A stretch of 64,000 nt of DNA. Origin: Epinephelus fuscoguttatus. Its lineage: Eukaryota; Chordata; Actinopteri; Perciformes; Serranidae. Positions 10,930 to 22,494 of the stretch are shown piece after piece. The stretch is taken from positions 34,898,043-34,962,042 of the forward strand of contig NC_064754.1 in NCBI RefSeq assembly GCF_011397635.1. Reading direction: 5' to 3'. Both the position numbers and the translations under genes were made by a program. Position 1 is the stretch's first letter; each line of letters opens with the position of its first letter. The notes beneath the pieces are model-generated. The model made no database searches. It saw only the letters and a list, made by a program, of their open reading frames with translations, and had not been told where the DNA came from.

Positions 10930-12905
10930 GACGCTTTAACCAGGTTATTCTGAATTCTGAGAACACCAACTTTTGGAGCTGCTTTGGGAAATAAGATTTA
11001 TATCCGCAAAGTGAAAATAAGAAAACAATGGCAAAACAACAATAATATCATTCTTTTATTTACATGGCACTTTTCAAGCAATAAATGCCATATTTTTAAA
11101 AACATGAAATGCAAAAAAAGACAAACAAGAACAACATATCTGGACTGTGAGAAGACACCAGGGGCGGACTGGGACACAAATTCAGCCCGAGACATTCAGG
11201 CGCACTGGCCCACACACCAGCCCACACGTTTCTACCTAAAGTCCTCGATATGCTTGTACACTCTACACAAACGCTGTCCTCAGAATCAACTGCGTAAGAA
11301 AATCAGCAGTTATTGTTTAATTCCAGACTATAAAATAAATGCAATAATGAACTGGCCACAAATGGCGCTGTGCTTATTATTTAACTTAAAATAAGAGCAC
11401 ATGACTCTATCCTAATGCATCTAATTTTATGCACAAAATAACTGTCTGCCCTGCACAGCCCTGCTCTTGTATTACATAAGCCAAATTTATATCTCCATGG
11501 CTCACAGCCATGAACCAAGGAGGTATAAATTGGGCAATAGGCCCTACAGTCAACGTTTAGTCAACTTATTACTACAACAAAAAAATCCCACTTCGTACTA
11601 CTAAAAAGGTTTTCCTCTGGCTAAAATGTAATGCATAGTAGGCTATGCCTTCACATTGCACCTGTCATATTGCTGGTCTCATCATCACAACTGGGGTTAG
11701 ACTGTCCCTCAGCTTCACTGTCCTTGGGACTGGGAGCACCACCTAACGTTAATTACATGCATCCACAGGAAAAAAGCAAGCACATATTTTATTTTAATAC
11801 AGATTTAAATTATAATGACTTAATGCAATACCTAGTAGGCTAGTTGGCCTCTTGAACTGGACACCTAGAAGAAATACGCAATTTGCCAAAGCCAACCTTG
11901 CACATTACACACTCACGAACGTTAGCTAACGTTAATGCACCTGCTATGGCACTGTCGGCTCCAGCTCCATCTCTGTCGTTAGCAACACCAGCAGCCTCAG
12001 CCCGTCAACCAACGCCGCGGCCCAACAGGTTGGTTATTTTGGAGCACTTTGCTGCCTCTTCTTGTAAAAGTATGACTTTTTTTATTCAAGTTTTTTCCAC
12101 GACACCCTTTCTTTTTTTTAACAGTCAACCTAGTCTGGCCCACACCGGCCCACTTGGTGACCGGCCCATTGGGATTCGTCCCGAATGTTCTGATGGCCAA
12201 TTGGGTCCTTGTCATTGGTCCGACAGCCCGTTGTTCCGATATGTGATTATACTAGGCTATACCGTATTTGTGTACTGTAGAGGATCAGCAAACGCAACAA
12301 AAGTAGGCTACTGGTCAAGACACAAGTGTCATAGAGAGAAGAGAATGAAACACCATAACCTCCTGTTATTAACTCTAGGGTTGTGTGGGGAGCTCTCCGC
12401 GGTGCTGAACGGCTCCCGGCGGGCGTATTTCTACCTTGATGGTGCGCCGCGACCGGCTCTGGGTCAGCTGGGAAAGGCTTGAAGCGAAGCACGCTCACGG
12501 CTTATGTGTTTGCCAATTTCTTTTTCATTTTAACCCACACCATGATCTTTTCCTGACCCTAACCAAGTGGTTTTTGTGCCTAAACCTAACCAGACCTTAA
12601 CCACAGGGCATCGTGATGATTTCAGAACAACGGGACTTCGGAACAATGGGTTTGATATGGTCGGAAGAATGGGATGTCGGACCAATGGGCAGACCCTGGC
12701 CAATCCGCCACTGGAAGACACAACAGCAACCACGGAAATTTTTCACACTGAAAAGTGCAACAAATCCTTTAAATTAAAGGTCAAAACATGTTTGTGTCTT
12801 TAACATTTTTACAAATCACAGTTAAAAATAAATCTGTTTTATGATGTAACAGCACCGGGTTTGGTTTTGTCCAGATTTACAGAGCCATTTTCTCTTCACA
12901 GATCA
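10930..12905 (-). pseudogene. Decayed sixth lectin copy: 3' UTR and last-exon end only
   Basis: Segments 10930-11158 and 12714-12905, interrupted by a hAT element, match the 3' flank of genes A and C. They include the stretch around CAGATTTACAGAG and the codons for the C-terminal CEEKMAL-like end plus stop near 12877. Upstream lectin coding sequence is missing. At about 12905 the similarity switches abruptly to a LINE. This is a remnant, not a gene. Confidence 0.65.
11159..12713. mobile_element. hAT element with GAAGACAC target duplication
   Basis: It is flanked by GAAGACAC at 11151-11158 and 12714-12721. The ends are CAGGGGCGGACTGG and the complement of CAGTGGCGGATTGG. Length is 1555 bp, with no intact transposase. 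It splits the 3' UTR of the decayed lectin copy. Its ends resemble those of the 4963-6423 element, so both may use one transposase family. Confidence 0.85.
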
Positions 12906-13740
12906 CAGTGTTTTCTCCATCTTTCATTGTAACATACCCATATTCTTTCCTGTTGCCAAACATCTCCATAACCATACCCCACACATGATCTAACGATGCA
13001 GTTCTGCCTAGAGATTTACAATAAGTCTTCCAATAATCTCTTGTAACTTTTTTTATTATTATCCTGACCTCCACTTGCTTTCTTTCATTTTCAATTAAAT
13101 TCTGGAAATGATGTGTTTTCTTCAGGACCTTAAATGCCTTATTACGACTTTTAATTACAGCAGTGTATTCTTGTGTCCACTATGGAACTATCTTTTTCCT
13201 TTTATTCTCATTACTCTTTGGTATTGATTCCCTTGCTGCTCCTAGAATAATCCTGCTTATTTCTGCATTGAGTTTATATTTACCTTTCCTAAATTTCCTT
13301 CAGTTATTATTCTAAATTTATTCCAGTTCGCTTTATGAAATATCCATCTTCCCTCTCTCTCATCCTGTGCTTTTTCCCACTCCACTCCTGTGTTTATTAA
13401 TATTGGGTAATGATCACTACCTATAGTGCTTCCTTTGTGTACTTCTCACCTAGTTTTCCCAGTTAAAGATTGTGATACTGCAGTGAGCTCTATTGCTGAT
13501 TCTGATCCCTTCACCAAATTCACCCTTGTGCCTGACCCATCATTTAAACATACCAGATGATATTTCCTCTCCAGTGATCCAATATTGCTTCTATAGTTGT
13601 CTTTTCTCTAATCTATGCACGGGTTATAACAATGTATTACCTCCACACTTTCCCACCTATCCCACACTTCAATAACTACTCGCTCTAATTCTTGATTTAT
13701 CTTTAAAACTCTACACTTTATACTGTCTCAAGCAAATATT
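12903..13740 (-). mobile_element. Non-LTR retrotransposon fragment (endonuclease end and linker)
   Basis: Minus-strand translation shows an SDHYPI-type endonuclease end near 13412. This is followed by a WT-EC-like segment with an in-frame stop, then VTRDYWKTYC and VWGMVMEMFGNRKEYGY at 13040-12920. That is the linker before the reverse transcriptase in I/Jockey-like LINEs. Several stops and indels are present and the RT core is absent. The family assignment is broad. Confidence 0.6.
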
Positions 13741-13987
13741 GCAAAGAGTGTAAAAATGGTGAGTAACAGTGACATCAGCGGTCAAATTCTAGATTGCAGG
13801 GCTCGCTCGCGCTCACTCGCTCACCCACTCACCCCTCCCGTCGGGTAAGTGACGGTGGCCTCGTAGGACAAAAAGCCTTGTGCAGACAGAGATGGCATCA
13901 TCCACAAGTTTTTCAATTTTTTGAGGAGTAGGCCTATCTAGCGATGAGGTGAATATTTATTTAGGAATCTAAATCATATTACGACAT
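13741..13987. repeat. Dispersed repeat copy 1 (pair with 16362-16556)
   Basis: This segment matches 16362-16556 with small indels, including AACAGTGACATCAG, TAGATTGCAGGGCTC, GACGGTGGCCTCGTAG and TGAATATTTATTTAG. It is non-coding. Confidence 0.7.
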
Positions 13988-14307
13988 TGTAGCGACCCTG
14001 CAGTAAATGTTCTGTTATAATGCCAATGTTCTGTGAGTTAATGGCATGTTTGGGATTGAATGAGTATAGGTAGGGGGGCGGGGTGCGAGTGTGACGGGGA
14101 TGAGGGCTGTGTGAGTGCGTGTGCTGGTGTGTGTATGAGTGAGCTGGAGGAGAGAGCAGCAGTGCACAGTTGGAGTTACTGCTAAGTTCTTGTTTGTTGG
14201 TTGTTTTGGCGTGGTTACGGCCAACAGTAACCTGTACTGTTCAGTAATAAACGGTGGTTTGCCGAATAACTGCATCATCCTTTCCACATGTCCTGGCGGA
14301 CGCTACA
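13988..14307. mobile_element. Candidate solo LTR (TGTAGCG...CGCTACA)
   Basis: The 320-bp block begins TGTAGCG and ends CGCTACA, so it has TG/CA ends in a 7-bp inverted repeat. It holds an AATAAA near 14247 close to its 3' end. It interrupts the end of the dispersed repeat. The flanking tetranucleotides are not identical, so a target duplication is not confirmed. Confidence 0.45.
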
Positions 14308-15836
14308 GTATGTTACAGCTTACCAGTGACATATAGGTTATCTGTGAGATATAACGTTATGTTAGGAGTGTTTTATCTCCAATTGTTTGGTAACACGAGC
14401 AAACATTAGCACAGTAATGCTAAAATAACATGTTTATGTGATAGTCACAGCACAGTGCGGCAAATATAGGTTGGTATGATTATAATATATGCGTCTCCAG
14501 AGTGTTCTTCCACAGGAGTTCTTTCCACCTGGAATAAACAACGCCGATATTCACTCACGTTTTGTCCCGTCCTCGCTTATCTGATCTTTTTCTTTTATTT
14601 GGTGGTGTGGTTTCCCTCTTACGGGGCAAAGCATCTGTGTGGTCCTCCATTTAAAGTGCGACAGAATCATAAAAGTACAAAGCAGGTTCACGCAGAAGCG
14701 CCCCGGACTGAGCTTCCCCTTCTCTGTCTCCAGTGACGGCAAGTTCTAGGTAAACGCGAAAGGCCCTTTCGACCACTGTATTCAAATATGGCGACGCAAG
14801 ATGGCAGCCTCCAGCAGACCGTGCCCTGCCTGTGTATATGTAGAGAAATCATTCTAAGCCTATGAGAAAGCTTCCATTTGTATGTGAATTGCATTACACT
14901 TTAGTAAATACAGTATATATTTATGAAAGCAATAGTTGATATTTGCTAATAAACAACAACGTAAATTACACATTGTAACTTTAACACACAGTTTGTGTTT
15001 TCATCACTTCATTCCTCTGGTTAGCACTTGTGCATTTTATCAACAGACTCCCGTCACACAGTACCTTTGACATTCCTATATCTCCAAATGCCTTCCTCAA
15101 ACCGTTCGTCGGAGTAATTGGGCTGACCGATGTTCTCTCATTTCCCACCTTCTATATAAGAATTACCTTAAATTCTTCCATCATAATCTTTTTCTCACAG
15201 TTCACCTTTCCTCGTCCTCTTCTAATGCCCTTTTCCTGACTGTGTCATCTGGCTATTTCTGTACCTACTTTCTCTCCCATTACTCATAATTTGTGTCCAT
15301 TCAGCCTCCATTTCATCATCCACCAATGAACCACTAGCCTACTACTTGCAATTCTGATCCAGTCACAAATCAGATTATTCCAAAACTACTGAATCCAACA
15401 ACCAAAGATGAAGTAAGATGATAAGGTGATTCACTCTCAATCCTCTCCTTCGACGTCCTAGATGGGTGCGTACCGCCCTCTGCTGGTGACACTGCGTATA
15501 ACAGGCCCATGCAGAAACCCTCAGAGGGGCAGGTGCCCAAAGTTAAGGGGCACATAAAACAATATTTTAAAACAATATACATACACATACTCTTTAACAT
15601 GACCTGTTGAGCAACTCATATTGGAACCTTACAACAAACAGAGTCATGCTGTTGTTATTGTCCTGCACCTGATGTAATCAGAGGGGATTATGATAAATGA
15701 ATATGAGGAAATTATGACTGCTCTAGTGTCATTTAAGTTGCCTTTCCCTTTAAAATACTGTAATTCAAATTAAAATTACAATAAAATCACATGAAATTTG
15801 ACATGCACATTGTCAGGGTCATCCTGAGCAGGACTC
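14308..15836. other. Intergenic, dispersed non-coding repeats
   Basis: No gene is supported here. The stretch contains AT-rich sequence, a segment ending in a CACATTGTAACTTTAAC-type repeat end near 14990, and a short piece around CGCCCTCTGCTGGTGAC (15474) typical of dispersed vertebrate elements. Confidence 0.5.
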
Positions 15837-16199
15837 CTTTTAAACAGGGCCGTGCCGCCCATAGGGCAGGTTAGGCAAATACTGTAGGCGCCAGCATGCC
15901 AGAGGGCGCCAGGGAGTGAGGTGTTTTGTTTTTTTTTTCTTTCCCATTCTATTCGAAAAATTAGACAAGTATACACTACAAAACAACAACAGTACATATA
16001 GCCATACGTCTTTAAATAATGATGAAATAATATTTCTAATTTAAATTTCTGCCTGCTTGGCATCCTTCTGCCTCTCTGGCAGGCAGCATCAATTTCGCCA
16101 CGGTCCCCAACCGCGCCCCCTCCCTCCTCCCCCCGCTACCTGCCGTCTTCTGTAATGTGATGCTGCTGAGTGACAAACTGACAGTCGGCTGCCATCGTC

Positions 16200-16277
16200 A
16201 TGAAGAGGCAAAAGCCCTCTGGGGCGCAGTACAAAAACAAAGAAAAGAAGAGGAGGAGAAACGTGAACGAGACCGAG
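16200..16277 (+). pseudogene. hAT transposase first exon remnant (26 codons)
   Basis: ATG opens a 26-codon frame containing KRQKPSGAQ and a lysine/arginine-rich run, followed at once by GTAATG as a splice donor. The M-K-R-x-K-P-S-G-A-Q start is typical of hAT transposases that have a short basic first exon. The next plausible exon is near 26160 and is frame-damaged. No BED zinc finger or catalytic core is seen, so it is non-functional. Confidence 0.55.
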
Positions 16278-16817
16278 GTAATGATGTGATGTGATGTGAT
16301 GTGATGAACACTTCATTTAAAATGGTAGAAACACAACGTAAGGTACAGGGCCAGTGTGTAAAATGGGTTGAAAACAGTGACATCAGTGGCCAAATCCTAG
16401 ATTGCAGGGCTCATTCACTCACCCCTCCCATCAGGTAAATGACGGTGGCCTCGTAGGGACAAAAAGCCTTGCGCACGAGTTTTTCAGGAGTAGGTCTATC
16501 TAGCGACGAGGTGAATATTTATTTAGAAATCTAAACCATGTTACGATATTGTAATGAATCCCTCACGAGCAGGAGACCAGAGGAGCGTTTATTTGAGCAC
16601 TCCAAAAACTCCAGTAACACTCCAGGGGGTAAAAGACTCCGTCCCAGTAACAGACACACTTCATACACACATACTTGTTTACTATACGGAGTGGGGACCC
16701 CCCCTCCCCTCTCTGCTCCACCAATCTCCAGCCCATACACTGAGTGACAGCGTAGCCTGTAAACAGAGCTCAGCTGTTTATTTAGCCTAGCGATATCTCC
16801 GGACTATAGTAGCTGCA

Positions 16818-17099
16818 ATGGACGACTTTGAACACGATTTTGAAGAGTTTCTTGTAGCGGACACAGACCCAGAGCCATACCTGTTTGAGCCGGAGCATAC
16901 AGATGAGGAACTCCATGTGTTTGATGCTGAGCGGGCGAGAAGAGAGGCTGAATGCACAGAATGGGATTCGGTGCTACCATCGCTGGGGAGATATATCATC
17001 AGGAGGAAAAGCGCAGAGAGTGCATCACAAGGAGTGAAGTTGCGTCTTCTTTTCCTCGCAGATGACGGTTCGGGTTCATTCTCTCCTGTTGCGTGGTAA
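16818..17099 (+). CDS. Short acidic ORF, 93 aa, probably transposon-derived
   Basis: The frame starts MDDFEHDFEEFL and contains EPYLFEPEHTDEEL, an acidic motif I associate with multi-copy teleost element proteins rather than single-copy genes. After about residue 50 it loses recognisable structure, and it ends near a GTAAGTG that could be a donor. It lies inside the outer hAT element. It could be a first exon of a mobile-element gene or a chance frame; function is unknown. Confidence 0.3.
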   Translation: MDDFEHDFEEFLVADTDPEPYLFEPEHTDEELHVFDAERARREAECTEWDSVLPSLGRYIIRRKSAESASQGVKLRLLFLADDGSGSFSPVAW

Positions 17100-17303
17100 G
17101 TGTGGTCCATTCGCAAACTTTATAACTGAAAAAAACTTTTCACTACTCTCTATCAATGAACTACTTAAGCCTGATTTATGGTCCTGCGTTGAATCAATGA
17201 CGTCGCTACGTCGTAGGGTATGGGGCTACGCAGAAGGCTTGCCGTAGCCCCCGGCGTAGCCTGACTTGCACCTCCCCCTTTTTTTTTTTTTTTTTTTAAT
17301 GCT

Positions 17304-20300
17304 TTATTGAACATAGTGCAAATACAAGTATACACAACAATGTGTGTGTATGACAAATGTTAGTGTATACAACTTGGACAACAGACAGTTCAGTGTTATA
17401 AATACGCCAGGGGGGATAATATTGAAGGAAAAATGAGATAGAAATAAAAGGAATATCTGAGTAAATATTTTGTAAAGCTTGAAAAAATTACAGGTTTTAA
17501 TTGCTTTCTTATTCGTACAGTCAGAAATTGAAGAAATGTACTGTTTGATATATGCAGACAACTCTAAAAAATTTGGCTTCTTGTTTGAGAATTTAGACCT
17601 GTGAATATAAAATTTAGTTATAATAATAAGCAAATTAATTACATAAAATTTAGAGATAAGATTCTTGTCAGATTCAATGTATCCAAACAGTACATTCTTC
17701 CAGCATAAAGTCAAGTGGTGATAGACATGGTCAATGATGTAACGTGACAGTTTTCTCCACAGCTGTTGAGAGTGCGGGCAAGACCAGAATAAATGAACAA
17801 GGGTTTCATTAGAAAATCCACAAAAGGCACAGCTCACATCAATGTCTTTTTTGAGTCTTTGCAGATAAAGATTAGTTGGGTAAAATCTGTGAAGCATTTT
17901 GAATGTTATTTCTTTGACTTTGTTTGTCAAGAAGAATTTATGAGGCAATAGCCAGACTTTTTCCCAACAAATGTCTCCAACAAAGGAGGACCAGTATGAT
18001 ATAGCAGAGGGTGTGCTAACAATATCCTGTTGAAAAAGTTGAATAAGTTTGTTTCTATTCTTAGTGTTCAAAGAAAAACAAGCTTCTCCAACAACTGTTT
18101 TAGTCACATCAGGTAGTGCAGGGCAAGTGTCGTTTGTTTTAAAGTCTTTAAACAGTGACATAACACCTGAAGGCACAGCATCAAATACAACAGAAAAATC
18201 CTTAGGTGTAACAGGTATACCATAATGTTGAATGAATTCAGCATAATTGTAAAGTTGCCCATGTTGATTAAACAACTGACTCAATAAAAAAAAGTTATTA
18301 TCAAACCACCGTTGGAGAAAAATTGACTTGTTTTTATAAAGAACATATTTATTGTTCCAAATTAAAAATTTGTGGGGTGTAAAATTGTGTTTGTAGATTA
18401 GACACCATGCTAGTAACATCTGCTTATGGAATGAACCCAGTTTGATAGGAATTTTGAAAGTATAATTTAAAGTGGTGAAGTCTAAAAAATTAAGACCACC
18501 CTTACTATATTCATTCATCAAAACAGATTTTTTTAAGTAATGGGTCCGATTTTTCCACACAAAGTCAAATAAAACTTTGTCTATTGTTTTACTGACATGA
18601 CTGTCTACACCTAGTGACAGCGCAGCGTATGTTAATCTAGATATTCCCTCTGCCTTTGAAAGAAGAATCCTGCCTCTTAGAGATAAGTCACGTAAAAGCC
18701 ACATATTAAATTTCTTTTTTGTCTTATCAATTATTGGGTTGAAGTTATTGGCACATCTTTGGGATTCATTTTTATCGATAATGACACCTAAATAAGTAAC
18801 TGAATTTTTTATTTGAATATTGGAAATCGAATTAGTATAACAATTTTTAATAGGTAATAATTCACATTTTTTAAGATTTAATCGAAGACCGGAAGCTTTA
18901 GTAAAGTGATCTATAAGACTAATAGCTAAAGGTACTTGAGAACTGTTCTTTAGGAACAAGGTCGTGTCATCTGCCAGCTGACTTATAATGATAGTTCTGT
19001 CAGCAATGGTGATACCTTTCAAATTACTGTGTTTAATATGTTCACATAAAAGTTGAGCAGCAAGTAAAAATAAATAAGGGGAAATTGGACATCCTTGCCG
19101 AACGCCTCGTTTCACATCAAATCTAGAAGATGCACCAAATTTGAGTTTAATCGAACAATTGGCATTATTGTAAAGAGTTTTGACTGCATTACAGAAGTAG
19201 CCTCCAAAGCCGAATTTCTGTAACGCATGAAAAAGAAAAGAATGTTCAACAGTATCAAAAGCTTTAAAAAAAATCTAAGAAAAGCAAAAAACTGTCATCT
19301 GAGATCAGGTGTGAATAATCAAGCAAGTCTAAGACCAGCCTTATATTATTTGTGATGTGTCTATTCGGCATAAAGCCTGATTGAGCTTCATCAATTAGAG
19401 AATCAAGAACTTTTTTAATTCTTTTAGCAAGGCTTAGGGCCAAGATTTTATAGTCATTATTTAACAGACAGATTGGGCGCCAATTTTCAATGTGAAGAGG
19501 GTCTTTCCGTGGTTTAGGGATTAATGTAATCAAACCCTGAGTCATACTAGTAGGCAAAGTGCTGGATGATAGACTTTCATTGTACACTTGAAGGAGAAAA
19601 GGCGCCATCTGCTGGCTGAAAATCTTGTAGAATTCTGATGACAACCCATCTGTTCCTGGTGATTTGTTATCTTTTAATAAAGCAATACTGTTACAAATTT
19701 CTGTTTGTGATAAAGGTAGATCACAAAGATCTCTTTCCGAATCATCAAGTTGAGGAGTATGTTGTAGAGAATTTAGGAACGACAGAGTGTCAGTTTCAGA
19801 GTATTCAGAAGTGTATAATTTTCTATAAAATGTGGAACAGAAATCAGATAGGATTTTTGCGTCATCAGTTATATTTCCATTAATTATTAATTCATCAATA
19901 GTGTTGATTTTTGCGTGATGTTTTTCCATTTTGAAGAAATAGGCAGAGTTCTGTTCTCCTTCTTCCAGCCATTTTTTCCGGGATCTAATAAAAGCTCCTT
20001 CTGCCCTCCTTTTGTAAATAATATCAAGTTTCTCTTGTAAATTATACATTTTAATTTTATCCTCTTCTGTTAAATTGTCTGGTGATGTTTGAGAGAATTG
20101 GGATATACCTGCAATAACATTTTGTTCCTCTAATTTCCTGGCTTTAGCAAGTCTGCTTCCATAGGTCCTAAGGTATTTTGCTGATTCATGCTTAAAAAGT
20201 TCCCAGTTTAAGCAAAATGAATTATCTACTTTTGCCTTTTTGTGAAAAAATGATATTAAGTATGAAATTCTTGATTGGACTTCTTTAGACTGAAGAAGCG

Positions 20301-21063
20301 AGTTGTTTAATTTCCAAAACTTTGTTTTTCTGCCTTGATCAGAGGGAGACAGTTTAATAGAAATGTAAATAGCTTTGTGATCACTTAAAGGACAGGGAAT
20401 AATGTCAACAGTCATATCTTGTTCCTTAAGGTGTTTGGATACTAACCAGAAATCTATACGGGAAAACCTTGTGTTATCTTTGTTACTCCAAGTGAATGTT
20501 ACTATATCTGGGAATTTGAGTCTCCATATGTCCACTAAGTCATATCTTTCCATAAAGAGTTTAATAAAAGTATTCCTGTTATCATCACGAGCAGGTGGCC
20601 ATCTGTCTATCAGCGGGTTCAACGTAACATTAATATCTCCTCCAACTATGATGTAGGAATTTGGAAATTTGGTTAACCAATATTTAAGTCTGCCTTCTAT
20701 GTCAGCAAATAATTGAATGTTTTCTAAACTAGAGTTGTACCCATAAACATTGACTAGAATCAAGATAATCTTATTATAAGTAATAACTTGACAGACAAAA
20801 TGTCCATTTGGATCAGTGTTAGTATGTAAAATGTCACTGCTGTACCTGTTTTTCATGGTTAAAGCCCCAGCTGATCTTTCTGTGCAATGAGAAAACCATA
20901 AATCATTACCCCACTGGGTTCTCCAAAAATTCTCATCACTTGAAGTTGAATGGGATTCCTGGCAAAAACAAAAATCTGTATTAAGCTGTTTGGTAAATAA
21001 AAATAAAGCTTTACGTTTTGTGATATTTCTTAACTCCCTGGCGTTTAGGGAAACTATAGACAA
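17304..21063 (-). pseudogene. L1-type ORF2: endonuclease and reverse transcriptase, one frameshift
   Basis: The protein makes target-primed copies of LINE RNA. The endonuclease is at the N terminus (IVSLNAREL, FCQESHS, GGDINV, SRIDFWLVS, LSDHKAI). The reverse transcriptase follows (WRPICLLNNDYKIL, AQSGFMPNR, then VKRGVRQGCPISPYLF and ADDTTLFL). Near the C terminus is a Cys/His motif, CAFCGFSNETLVHLFWSCP. The frame breaks once at about 19268 in a run of eight T/A, between LFLDF and KAFD. The second half is then open for more than 600 codons to the stop at 17304. No in-frame ATG precedes the endonuclease start: the first codon of the open stretch is TTG, so the original start may be mutated. 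Confidence 0.85.
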
Positions 21064-21466
21064 TGAAATACTGAAATAAAGAAACCTTAAGTAATACTAC
21101 GAACTGGTGGGCAAATGCTGAAACACTGAGCAATAGCTGCACCTAAAACAGTCAACTTAGTCGGTGGCAATTTTAACTTTAAAGTCAACTAACACAAATG
21201 AAGTCAGGATACTTTCAATTGAGTAGTTCTTGGTGATGGACAAATATAGTTCTTAGGATAAGATGTATATCCAAAAAATGGTCTTCTTGACACAAAAATA
21301 GTCTCAGAGGAATGTAACAGAAAGAAGAAAAATGTAAAGATGGAGTGAACTCAGAACCTTGCAACGCAGTGTCCATCAGTAGGCCAGATTTAGTGAGTCA
21401 GGAGATAAAAGTTTGAATGATCCATGACTTCAACAGGACAAGCTGAATTCCAAAGTCACAATTTAC

Positions 21467-22372
21467 TTATGTGATCTCCTTTCCGTCGATGAAGGCCCGT
21501 GCACCAACATAATAAGCAGGTTTACCTTCACTGCGCGCCTTCTTTACCATGGGCCACGTCTTCAGCCTGGCCTCCCTGACGAGCTGAGACAGATCTTCAG
21601 CAAAGCGAAGTTTGCTGTCACGCATGAAGGGATGATTTTTGGCCGATTTCCAGATAGCATCTCTGCAGGACCTCATGGAGAATCGGATGATGATGGCTCT
21701 GGGATTTGTGTTGTTTTGTGATCGTTTCCCAAGACGATGTGCAACATCAACAGCAGCTGTAAGCTTGTCTTTTTCCCCTGGAAGGATGTTCTGGCAGATC
21801 TGTATGGCTTTTTCTTTCACATTTTCGGATGAGTCTTCAGCAACACCATATAGCTTCAGGTTCCACCTCCTCGAGTATGACTCCAGCTCACAGACACGCG
21901 TTTGGAGACTGACAACTTTGCGCTCTTGCTCTTTGAGATGGGTGTCAACATTCATCACTTTCTTCTGTGTATCTTTTATCTCACTGCATGCAAAGTCTAG
22001 CGTTTTCTTTACGCCTTCTATCTTCATGGTGTTTTCATCAATTTTCTTGGAGTTTACACTCACAAGCCTTTCAATGTTGTCGGCTCGCTCATTTATGAGT
22101 TTAGAGAGAGTAGAGATGACGGCGTTGTCTTGAGAAAGTAACTCATGTTCTCCTTCATACAGCGCTTTTTTTGCAGCAGGAGATTTACAGGGAGTCACAG
22201 GTAGCGGAGGGAAAGGTTCTTCAGCCATAACTGCTACTGGAGGTGTAGTGCTAGCATAGTCATGGCACGAGGTTATCAGCACATTACCTGGGTAGGAGTC
22301 GTGCACGAGGTTTTTGCTTTTTTGCATCCTTTTTCTCTCCCGACTTGACATTAGATTGATCTCAGTCATCAA
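21467..22372 (-). CDS. L1-type ORF1 RNA-binding chaperone (301 aa)
   Basis: An intact 301-codon frame. Residues about 75-170 show coiled-coil heptads (LSKLINERADNIERL and later), which would trimerise the protein. RRWNLKLYGVAE near 171-182 marks the start of an RRM-like domain. DVAHRLGKRSQ and PRAIIIRF lie in the RRM, and a basic C-terminal domain ends GKEIT. This order (coiled coil, RRM, CTD) is that of L1/Transposase_22 ORF1p, which binds LINE RNA and helps target-primed reverse transcription. Starts at MMTEI or at the second Met are equally possible. ORF2 begins about 370-400 nt downstream. Confidence 0.85.
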   Translation of the reverse strand: MMTEINLMSSRERKRMQKSKNLVHDSYPGNVLITSCHDYASTTPPVAVMAEEPFPPLPVTPCKSPAAKKALYEGEHELLSQDNAVISTLSKLINERADNIERLVSVNSKKIDENTMKIEGVKKTLDFACSEIKDTQKKVMNVDTHLKEQERKVVSLQTRVCELESYSRRWNLKLYGVAEDSSENVKEKAIQICQNILPGEKDKLTAAVDVAHRLGKRSQNNTNPRAIIIRFSMRSCRDAIWKSAKNHPFMRDSKLRFAEDLSQLVREARLKTWPMVKKARSEGKPAYYVGARAFIDGKEIT

Positions 22373-22481
22373 GGAAGTTAGTATACGTCATATGAAAGTT
22401 GGTTGAAGTGTTATTTCTTCGCTTTTCACCGGTTAAAACTTTTTTTTGTGCAGGAGCTCAGTGAAAACGACCTCACTCGGC

Positions 22482-22494
22482 AGCCATCTTGGTC
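22482..22494 (-). promoter_or_regulatory. YY1-like site at L1 5' end
   Basis: Reading the LINE strand, CCAAGATGGCTGC lies about 20-32 bases from the inferred first base. It matches the YY1 core (AAGATGG) and mirrors the YY1 site near the 5' end of mammalian L1, where it positions transcription initiation. The role here is inferred. Confidence 0.5.

Larger units (their letters stand above)
1..10950. repeat. Segmental duplication unit 1 (contains lectin gene A)
   Basis: Bases 1-337 match 33131-33470 almost base for base. The match resumes on both sides of several insertions: lectin-gene flanks, an L2-like LINE remnant, the complete gene and its 5' flank. Unit 1 differs from unit 2 by insertions at 338-1194, 1391-2878, 2937-3106, 3831-4183, 4963-6423, 9423-9588 and about 10025-10705, and by a deletion of about 480 bp near 7808. 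The window starts inside the unit, so its true left edge is not seen. The right edge is approximate. Confidence 0.85.

Noticed and set aside
12877-13074. Apparent lectin-like C terminus (VICEEKMAL) fused to an unknown protein
   Set aside because: The upstream part is LINE linker sequence; the fusion is a junction of a LINE fragment with lectin last-exon debris.
16089-16383. Minus-strand open frames
   Set aside because: They are antisense to the hAT first exon and its basic region.
21639-22133. 164-codon plus-strand frame
   Set aside because: It is antisense to the LINE ORF1.
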